11,755 nucleotides of DNA from JAMWZF01 sp041628615. Lineage in GTDB: Bacteria > Pseudomonadota > Alphaproteobacteria > Rhodobacterales > Rhodobacteraceae. The notes beneath the pieces are model-generated. The model made no database searches. It was not told the origin of the DNA and was given only the letters and a program-made list of their open reading frames with translations. This document shows, one piece after another, positions 6,428-11,755 of this stretch (its first letter is position 1; the number at the start of each line of letters is the position of its first letter). The stretch is from NCBI GenBank assembly GCA_041628615.1, contig JBFKOW010000114.1, forward strand, positions 1 through 11,755, given 5' to 3'. The translations under genes were made by a program, and so were the position numbers.

Positions 6428-9400
6428 TCAGTCGAGTTCGCGGCCGCGCAGGCTCCGGTAGGGCTGGGCCACGGCGGCGACGCCGTTGGCCGCGACGGTG
6501 CCTTCGAGCAGCCAGTCGTCCTCGATCAGGTCTTCGCTTCCAATCGGATCGAGCCGGTCGCGCTGGCCGTCCGGGGCGTCGTCGATGTCGTCGACGATCC
6601 AGACCGCGCCGCCCTGATCCACGTAGGCGAACAATGCGCCATCGCTGTCGAAGAATTCAAGCAGGCTGTTGGTCCCGGTGACCCGCGGCAGCGCCGCGGC
6701 GTCGGCCAGCACGAAGACGTCGTTGACCTCGTCGTAGACATAGGCCCGGGTCGCGTCCGCCGGGTTGACCCCGCCGATGGTCCCCGCCCCGGACTGGTCG
6801 ACGACGATGCCCACGGTCTGCACGAAGCTGGTGATCTCGTGCCCAGTCGGCCTGTCGGCCCCGGTGTCGCCGCGGATCGGCACGGTGACGGTGGTGGCGT
6901 CGCCGGCGAAGGCGCCGACGGTGCCGGGCACCGCGACGTTGAGCCCGAAGTCGTCCAGCGGGCCGTCGGCCAGCCGGGCGCCTGCCGGGATCACCGGCGG
7001 CCCGAGCACCGCGCCGTCATCCACCGTGCCCCGCCCGGTCAGGATGTCGTTGCCCGACTGCTTGCGGAACTCGCTGAGGTTGACCGGGTTGGTGTTGTCG
7101 TTGTTCACCAGGCCCAGTTCGCCGTAGGGCTCGCCCACCCGCGACAGCGGGATGCCGCCCGCCAACAGCACCGGATCGACATCCGCCGCCCGCGTCGGGT
7201 CGAGCCCGTCGGCCAGCGCCTGGGCGATGATGTAGTCCTCCATCTCGATCGAGTAGGCGGTGATGATCGTCGGCGCGCCGGCGCTGCGGTAGGGCAGGAA
7301 GTATTCGTTGAAGTCGCCGACCCAGTCCACCAGCCGGTCGCCCGAGGTGTTGGCGATCAGGAAGTCCCGGCCCGCGCCGCCATAGGCGAAGTCCTCGTAG
7401 CTGATGTCTTCGTCGGGCACGTCGTTCACGCCGATGCGCAGGCTTTCGTCCACCCCGGTCGTGGTCGGGTCGTCGACCCCGGCGGAGTCGAGCTTGTCGT
7501 CGGCGCCGATCAGGTCGTTGCCGTAGCCGCCGTAGATCATGTCCCGCCCGGTGCCGCCGAACAGGATGTCGTGGCCGATGCCGCCGAAGATCCGGTCATC
7601 GCCGTCCGACGGCAGGAGCGCCACCGACCGCGAGTCGACCTGCCCCTCGGTGTGGTCGAAGTTGAGGAAGAACGGCCGGTCGCCGTTGTCCGGGCTGACC
7701 CGGCCGGCGGCGTCGAAGGTGATCCGCGCCCGGCCGAGCCCGGCCTCGAGCAGCGGCAGGAACACCACGTGCACCGCCGGCGAGGTGGCGTTGCGGAACC
7801 GGGTCTCGTTCACCGCTGTGGTGGTGCCCGGGTTGATCGGGGTGTCGAAGCTGATCAGATTGCCGAGATGGTCCTGCGGCCGCGCCGAAAGCGGCAGCGC
7901 CTCGGCCCCCGAGATCGCGTCGGACCCGACCCCGCCGTGCAGGAAGTCCGACCCCCAGCCGCCGAAGATGATGTCGTTCGAGTGGGTCGCCCGCCAGTAC
8001 TGGTCGTCCGGGTTCGCCGGGTTGGTCGAGAACGGCGTCAGGTTGACCGACTTCACCAGCATCTGGTCGCGGTGGATCACGGTGCGGACCGCGTCCTGGT
8101 CCTGCGCGATCAGCAGCTGGTCCACCGCCGGCAGCGCGGCGATGCCGTAGATCGCCTCGCCGAAGGCGGTCGAGTTGCGACTGGTCATGATCCGGCCGTC
8201 GTCGCCGATCACCCCGTCCACCCCGGTGCCGCCCGAGATCCAGTCGTGGCCGGTGCCGCCGATGATATCGTCGCTCTTGGCGTCGCCGAACAGCGCGTCG
8301 CCGCCGAGCTGGCCGTAGATCACGTCGTCGCCGTCCTCGCCGTGGATCTCGTCCGCGGCGCCGCGGTCGAGCGCCGCCGCCACCGGGTCCACGTCGGCCC
8401 CGCCCTCGGTGTAGTCGAGAAGCTCGACTGCCCGCGGCACGATCCGCAGCCCGGCGTCGTAGACGTCGTAGTTGAAGGTCAGGTAGCCGTCGCCGCCGCG
8501 CCCGTTGGTGCCGACGAGCCGGAAGATGTTGGCGTTGTCCCCGGCGATCACGTCGTTGTCGCGGGCATGGGCGGTGCTGTCCTCGTCGCCGAGATCGTTG
8601 CGCCCGGTATCGGTGCCCGCGCCGCCGAAGATCAGGTCGGACCCGTCGATGCGCATCTCGCGGCCGGTCAGGCCGTAGAGCGCCGAGGAGCCGCCGATGA
8701 TGTCGTCCCGGCCGAGGTTGCCGAAGATCACGTCGTTGCCGCCGTTGCCCTCGATGTAGTCGTCGCCGTCGCGCCCGGCGCCGTTCCAGTCCTCGACCGA
8801 GGCGTGGATCGACAGCAGCCCGTCGGTGCCGCGCCCGGCGCTGACCGCCCGGTCCTCGGCCGCGTCGACGATGCCGTTGCGGTCGAGATCGAGGCCGCCG
8901 TCGCCCTGGATCGTGTCGTCGCCGAGCTGGCCGAAGATCTGGTCGTCCTCGGACCCGCCGGCGATGTGGTCGGCGCCGAACAGCGCCGCGTCGGTGCCCT
9001 CGGCATGATCGAGCAGCATGATCCAGCGCTGCTGGGTGCCGTCGACGTTGCGCTGCTCGCTATCGGTGACCAGCGCAGCGCCGTCGTTCACCGGGCCGGC
9101 GGACGAGTGCAGGTTGGTGCCGTAGAGCGCGGTGCCCTGCAGCGCTCGCATCCGCGGGTCGAGCAGCGTCGGATCGCCGGACCCGTCGGTCTTGCGCCAG
9201 AGCAGCCCGTTGTCGCCGAGGATCACATCGTCGCCGGCGCCGCCGTCGAGGAAGTCGCCGGTGTCGTGCCCGCCGGCGACGTTGTGGCCGCCGATGATGT
9301 CGTCGTCGCCGGACTTTCCGAAGATGATGTCGGCGCCCTGCTGGCCGAGGATCAGGTCGTCGCCCGCCCCGCCGTCGATCACGTCCGCCGCCCCGCCATC

Positions 9401-11755
9401 GGCGGCGCCAGTGTGGATCGAGGTGACGGTGAAATCGGCGTCACCGGGCCAGAACAGCGGCAGCGTCGACAGCCGCACCAGCCCCTCCGCCGACAGGTGG
9501 TCGCCGGCGATCACGTCGTTGCCGCCAAGCCCGAAGATGTGGTCCGACCCGGTACCGCCGACGATCAGGTCGTAGCCCGCGCCGGACTGGATCAGGTCGT
9601 CGCCGCCCTCGGTCGGGTCGGTGCTGCGCACCAGCGTCGGCAGGTTCACCCCGTTCAGCGGGTTGAGGAAGCGGATCTCGCCGTGGTCGCCGAGCAGGAT
9701 GTTGCCCGCGTCGAACACCGCCGGGCCTTCCCCGGCATTGGCCTTGATCGTGTCGCCGCCGGCGCCGCCCAGCACGATGTCGCGGCCGAGCCCGGTGAGG
9801 ATGTCGTCCGCCGCGCCGATCGCCGGGGCCAGCGTCGCCAGCTCGGCGAGGCTGATCGGCAGGCCGTCCTCGGCCAGCGCCGCGTCGGCGGTGCCGGTGA
9901 GCCGGCCGTGATCGCCGAACACGATGTTGGCGCCGTCGCCGGCGACGATGGTGTCGCTGCCGAAGCCGCCGAGCAGGATCGCACCGCCGTCGCCGGTGGT
10001 CAGGCTGTCGTCGCCGCCGTCCTCGAGGTCGGTGCTTTCGAGGCTCAGCGCGATCGGCTGCGGCGTCGCCGCCCCCGGAACGTCGAAGATCGCCCGGCCG
10101 TGGTCGCCGAACAGGATGTCGGCGGCGTCGAGCCCGCCGCCGGCGGTGGTGTCGATGCTGTCGTCCCCGGCGCCGCCGAAGACGATGGCCGCCCCGGCCC
10201 CGGTGCGCAGGCTGTCGCGCCCGCCGGTCCCGGCATGGCTGGTCTGGACCCGCATCAGGCTGATCAGCGCCGCGCCCATCGGGGCGGCGGCATGGCCGAG
10301 CAGCAGCCCGTGGTCGCCCAGCAGGATGTCGTTGCCGCCGCCGCCGGTGACGCTGTCGTCGCCGCTGCCGCCGATCACGATGTCGGACCCGCTGGCCGAG
10401 GTGGCGATCACGTCGCCGTCGCCGGTATCGGCGAGGGTGGACCGCGCCTGCAGGATAGCCGGGCCGGTGTCGCCCGCCACCGCCATCCGGAAGATGATCC
10501 GCCCGTGGTCGCCGAAGGCCACGTCCGAGGCCGATCCGGCCTGGTCGAGGTCGAGGGTGTCCGCGCCGGAGCCGCCCAGCACGATGTCCGAGCCGGTGCC
10601 GCCGGTGACGCTGTCGTCGCCGGTCACGTCGCGCAGGCCGGTCTCGACCCGCGCCAGCGTCAGCGCCAGCCCGCCGAGCCCGGCGCCCGAGGCCCGCCCG
10701 GTGACGAAGCCGGCGTCGCCGATCACCACGTTGGTGCCGTCGCCCGCGTCGATCAGGTCGCCGCCGATGCCGCCGAGGATGATGTCGGTCCCGGCCCCGG
10801 TGGTGATGGTGTCGGCGGCGCCGACAGTCTCGGCCAGGGTGGCGATGCGGTCGATCGAAGCGGTGTCGCCGTCGCTGCCGACCCAGTCGACCATGCCGTG
10901 ATCGCCGAGGACGATGTTGGCCCCGCCGGCGATGGTCACGGTGTCGCCGCCGCTGCCGGCGACGACGATGTCGTTGCCGCTGCCGAGGCTGATCGTGTCG
11001 CCCGCGCCGATGTCGGGGTCGGTACTCTCGACCCGCGCCAGCGTCAGGTTCAGCGTGCCGAAGCCCGCCCCCGAGACATCGCCGGTGATCCGGCCCTGGT
11101 CGCCGAGCACCACGTTGTCGCCGGACCCGGCGGTGATCGCGTCGCCGCCCTCGCCGCCGATCACCACGTCGTTGCCGTCGCCCGCGGTGACCGTGTCGGC
11201 CCCGCCCGCGGCCACCGCCACGCCCTCGACCAGCATCAGCGGGTTCGCCGCCCCGGCCCCGTCGATCCAGGCGATCCGCCCGAAGTCGCCGAGCACCAGG
11301 TTCGCGCCCTGCCCGGCGCCGATGCCGTCGCCGCCCGCGCCGCCGACGATCACGTCGTCGCCCGACCCGGTCGCGATGGTGTCGGTGCCGCCGTCGGTCG
11401 GGTCGGTCGCCTCGACCGTCGCCAGTTCGAAGCGCAGCACGCCCAGCCCGTCGCCGCCGGTGAAGCCGGTGACCCGCGCCACGTCGCCGATCACGAGGTT
11501 GTCGCCGTCGCCGCCGGTGAGGCTGTCCGACCCCTCGCCGCCGATCAGGATGTCGGCGCCGCTGCCCGCGGTGGTCAGCGTGTCGTTGCTGCCCGACGGG
11601 TCGCCCAGCGCCTCGATCAGGTCGATGGAGGCCGGGTCGGCGTCCGACACCACCCAGTCCACCAGCCCGTGATCGCCGATCAGGATGTTCGCCCCGCCCG
11701 CCGAGGTCACGCCGTCCGCCCCCGCCCCGGCGACGACGATGTCGTCGCCGCTGCC
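6428..11755 (-). CDS. Giant RTX / hemolysin-type calcium-binding repeat protein, 5' end missing
   Basis: The reading frame is open from the window edge to a TGA at 6430-6428 and gives 1,775 residues, so the N-terminus and start lie upstream. Residues 1 to about 755 are tandem units carrying a G-D-H-G landmark. About 755 to 1420 hold RTX nonapeptide blocks (G-G-x-G-x-D-x-h-x, for example GGIGHDILFGGTGRDMIYGG) between unique spacers. The remaining ~350 residues are largely non-repetitive and include DRLVDWVGDFNEY and GEPYGELGLV, which I remember from other giant repeat proteins. RTX repeats bind calcium and fold as beta-rolls outside the cell. I see no cysteine and only seven lysines, and the protein is rich in Asp and Gly, as expected for a secreted calcium-binding protein. 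It is the first visible gene of the operon, so it is the likely cargo of the products that follow. The role (adhesin, S-layer-like or toxin) cannot be told: no catalytic domain is visible. Family assignment is firm, function is not. Confidence 0.93.
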   Translation of the reverse strand, partial: GSGDDIVVAGAGADGVTSAGGANILIGDHGLVDWVVSDADPASIDLIEALGDPSGSNDTLTTAGSGADILIGGEGSDSLTGGDGDNLVIGDVARVTGFTGGDGLGVLRFELATVEATDPTDGGTDTIATGSGDDVIVGGAGGDGIGAGQGANLVLGDFGRIAWIDGAGAANPLMLVEGVAVAAGGADTVTAGDGNDVVIGGEGGDAITAGSGDNVVLGDQGRITGDVSGAGFGTLNLTLARVESTDPDIGAGDTISLGSGNDIVVAGSGGDTVTIAGGANIVLGDHGMVDWVGSDGDTASIDRIATLAETVGAADTITTGAGTDIILGGIGGDLIDAGDGTNVVIGDAGFVTGRASGAGLGGLALTLARVETGLRDVTGDDSVTGGTGSDIVLGGSGADTLDLDQAGSASDVAFGDHGRIIFRMAVAGDTGPAILQARSTLADTGDGDVIATSASGSDIVIGGSGDDSVTGGGGNDILLGDHGLLLGHAAAPMGAALISLMRVQTSHAGTGGRDSLRTGAGAAIVFGGAGDDSIDTTAGGGLDAADILFGDHGRAIFDVPGAATPQPIALSLESTDLEDGGDDSLTTGDGGAILLGGFGSDTIVAGDGANIVFGDHGRLTGTADAALAEDGLPISLAELATLAPAIGAADDILTGLGRDIVLGGAGGDTIKANAGEGPAVFDAGNILLGDHGEIRFLNPLNGVNLPTLVRSTDPTEGGDDLIQSGAGYDLIVGGTGSDHIFGLGGNDVIAGDHLSAEGLVRLSTLPLFWPGDADFTVTSIHTGAADGGAADVIDGGAGDDLILGQQGADIIFGKSGDDDIIGGHNVAGGHDTGDFLDGGAGDDVILGDNGLLWRKTDGSGDPTLLDPRMRALQGTALYGTNLHSSAGPVNDGAALVTDSEQRNVDGTQQRWIMLLDHAEGTDAALFGADHIAGGSEDDQIFGQLGDDTIQGDGGLDLDRNGIVDAAEDRAVSAGRGTDGLLSIHASVEDWNGAGRDGDDYIEGNGGNDVIFGNLGRDDIIGGSSALYGLTGREMRIDGSDLIFGGAGTDTGRNDLGDEDSTAHARDNDVIAGDNANIFRLVGTNGRGGDGYLTFNYDVYDAGLRIVPRAVELLDYTEGGADVDPVAAALDRGAADEIHGEDGDDVIYGQLGGDALFGDAKSDDIIGGTGHDWISGGTGVDGVIGDDGRIMTSRNSTAFGEAIYGIAALPAVDQLLIAQDQDAVRTVIHRDQMLVKSVNLTPFSTNPANPDDQYWRATHSNDIIFGGWGSDFLHGGVGSDAISGAEALPLSARPQDHLGNLISFDTPINPGTTTAVNETRFRNATSPAVHVVFLPLLEAGLGRARITFDAAGRVSPDNGDRPFFLNFDHTEGQVDSRSVALLPSDGDDRIFGGIGHDILFGGTGRDMIYGGYGNDLIGADDKLDSAGVDDPTTTGVDESLRIGVNDVPDEDISYEDFAYGGAGRDFLIANTSGDRLVDWVGDFNEYFLPYRSAGAPTIITAYSIEMEDYIIAQALADGLDPTRAADVDPVLLAGGIPLSRVGEPYGELGLVNNDNTNPVNLSEFRKQSGNDILTGRGTVDDGAVLGPPVIPAGARLADGPLDDFGLNVAVPGTVGAFAGDATTVTVPIRGDTGADRPTGHEITSFVQTVGIVVDQSGAGTIGGVNPADATRAYVYDEVNDVFVLADAAALPRVTGTNSLLEFFDSDGALFAYVDQGGAVWIVDDIDDAPDGQRDRLDPIGSEDLIEDDWLLEGTVAANGVAAVAQPYRSLRGRELD
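6431..7340 (-). other. Non-repetitive C-terminal region of the RTX protein
   Basis: About 300 residues follow the last complete RTX block and its linker. The first part (about 7040-7340) contains DRLVDWVGDFNEY, an acidic helical stretch, GEPYGELGLV and FRKQSGNDILTG. I recall this combination from other giant repeat proteins, but cannot run a search. The last ~190 residues include a strand-rich segment (TTVTVPIRGD, AYVYDEVNDVFVLAD, LFAYVDQGGAVWIVDD) and an acidic segment before a basic tip (YRSLRGRELD). It may hold the export or anchoring signal; no LPXTG, PEP-CTERM or clear type I signal is seen. Confidence 0.55.
7496..7606 (-). repeat. RTX nonapeptide block 6
   Basis: Four regular turns (DGDDRIFGGIGHDILFGG, then GRDMIYGGYGNDLIG), the last full block before the C-terminal region. 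It follows the third D-H-T-E-G landmark. Confidence 0.8.
7908..7982 (-). repeat. RTX nonapeptide block 5
   Basis: Encodes SNDIIFGGWGSDFLHGGVG and one more turn (SDAISG). It is flanked on both sides by spacers of 60 or more residues without repeats. Confidence 0.75.
8195..8362 (-). repeat. RTX nonapeptide block 4
   Basis: The longest block with classic spacing: GEDGDDVIYGQLGGDALFGD, then DDIIGGTGHDWISGGTG, closing with a G-D-D-G landmark. Enough consecutive turns for a small beta-roll. Confidence 0.8.
8688..8768 (-). repeat. RTX nonapeptide block 3
   Basis: Encodes GDDYIEGNGGNDVIFGNLG followed by RDDIIGGSS, three consecutive calcium-binding turns. A single further turn (GSDLIFGGAGTD) follows after a short spacer near 8605-8650. 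Confidence 0.75.
8852..8890 (-). other. EF-hand/dockerin-like calcium loop within the RTX protein
   Basis: The encoded 13 residues DLDRNGIVDAAED fit the 12-position EF-hand loop: D at 1, D at 3, N at 5, G at 6, hydrophobic at 8, D at 9, E at 12. It is a single loop with no obvious second copy nearby, placed immediately after RTX block 2. A lone loop could add a calcium site or be a remnant of a dockerin-type pair. Confidence 0.65.
8894..8978 (-). repeat. RTX nonapeptide block 2
   Basis: Encodes three nonapeptide turns (GADHIAGGSEDDQIFGQL, then GDDTIQGDG). It follows the first DHAEG landmark and leads directly into the EF-hand-like loop. Confidence 0.75.
9207..9402 (-). repeat. RTX nonapeptide block 1
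   Basis: Calcium-binding nonapeptides such as GGAGDDLILGQQGADIIFG and GGAGDDVILGDNG are encoded here, interrupted by a short His-rich loop (GGHNVAGGHDTGD). It marks the change from the A/B tandem units to nonapeptide blocks with long spacers. Confidence 0.8.
9494..11755 (-). repeat. Alternating two-unit (A/B) tandem repeat inside the RTX gene
   Basis: Twelve G-D-x-G landmarks end at 11677, 11488, 11290, 11104, 10906, 10720, 10513, 10318, 10108, 9916, 9691 and 9505. Spacings alternate short and long: 189, 198, 186, 198, 186, 207, 195, 210, 192, 225, 186 bases, all multiples of three. A-type landmarks are followed by an aromatic (G-L-V-D-W, G-R-I-A-W, G-R-I-I-F, G-E-I-R-F); B-type by a glycine (R-V-T-G, R-I-T-G, L-L-L-G, R-L-T-G). 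Each unit also has one or two RTX-like turns before the landmark. The repeat continues past the window edge. Confidence 0.85.

Noticed and set aside
11708..11710. GTG at 11710 as the start of the RTX gene
   Set aside because: The frame stays open to the window edge and the 15 codons before it encode another repeat turn (GSGDDIVVAGAGADG), so the gene clearly continues upstream.
9494..11755. Regularly spaced short DNA repeats (gtggtcgcc / gtgatcgcc) resembling a CRISPR or iteron array
   Set aside because: Spacing is always a multiple of three, the repeats are imperfect and they encode the G-D-H-G landmark of the RTX protein. They are a by-product of coding repeats.

Overview
This is one compact, single-strand gene cluster from a very GC-rich bacterium (roughly 70% G+C by eye). 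Every convincing gene lies on the minus strand, so the cluster reads from right to left. The GC content, the codon bias and the Gram-negative periplasmic adaptor proteins suggest a proteobacterium. An alphaproteobacterium of the Rhodobacterales type is my guess, but no rRNA or housekeeping marker is present to confirm it.

Layout in transcription order: (1) 11755 to 6428, the C-terminal 1,775 residues of a giant acidic RTX/hemolysin-type calcium-binding repeat protein whose N-terminus lies outside the window; (2) 6412 to 6086, a 108-residue DUF3467 protein; (3) 6086 to 4197, a 629-residue fusion of two cytoplasmic GAF-like domains, one membrane helix and a HlyD-type periplasmic adaptor; (4) 4177 to 2027, a 716-residue fusion of a PqqD-like domain, a polytopic M50 zinc metalloprotease domain with HELGH, and a second HlyD-like adaptor domain; (5) 2034 to 7, a 675-residue shortened SecA-like ATPase. 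Gaps between genes are +15, -1 (TGATG), +19 and -8 (GTGTCTGA) bases, so the five genes almost certainly form one operon with translational coupling. No stretch over 20 bases is left uncovered. I see no RNA gene, mobile element, CRISPR array, promoter or terminator.

Working model (inference): genes 2 to 5 are a dedicated export and maturation apparatus for the giant surface or secreted RTX protein encoded first. A SecA-derived motor would stand alongside two different membrane-anchored adaptors, one carrying a putative intramembrane protease with a peptide-binding PqqD-like domain and the other a cytoplasmic GAF sensor. A classical type I system would instead show an ABC transporter (HlyB) and TolC, and neither is in this window, although they could lie outside it. 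The combination is the candidate 'undescribed system' here.

The RTX protein has structure beyond simple nonapeptides. Its N-terminal visible part (about 9494 to 11755) is a two-unit alternating repeat with a dimer period of about 384 to 417 bases. Its middle part has nonapeptide blocks separated by unique spacers that recur with a D-H/Y-A/T-E-G landmark. It carries one EF-hand-like loop and ends in a large non-repetitive C-terminal region.
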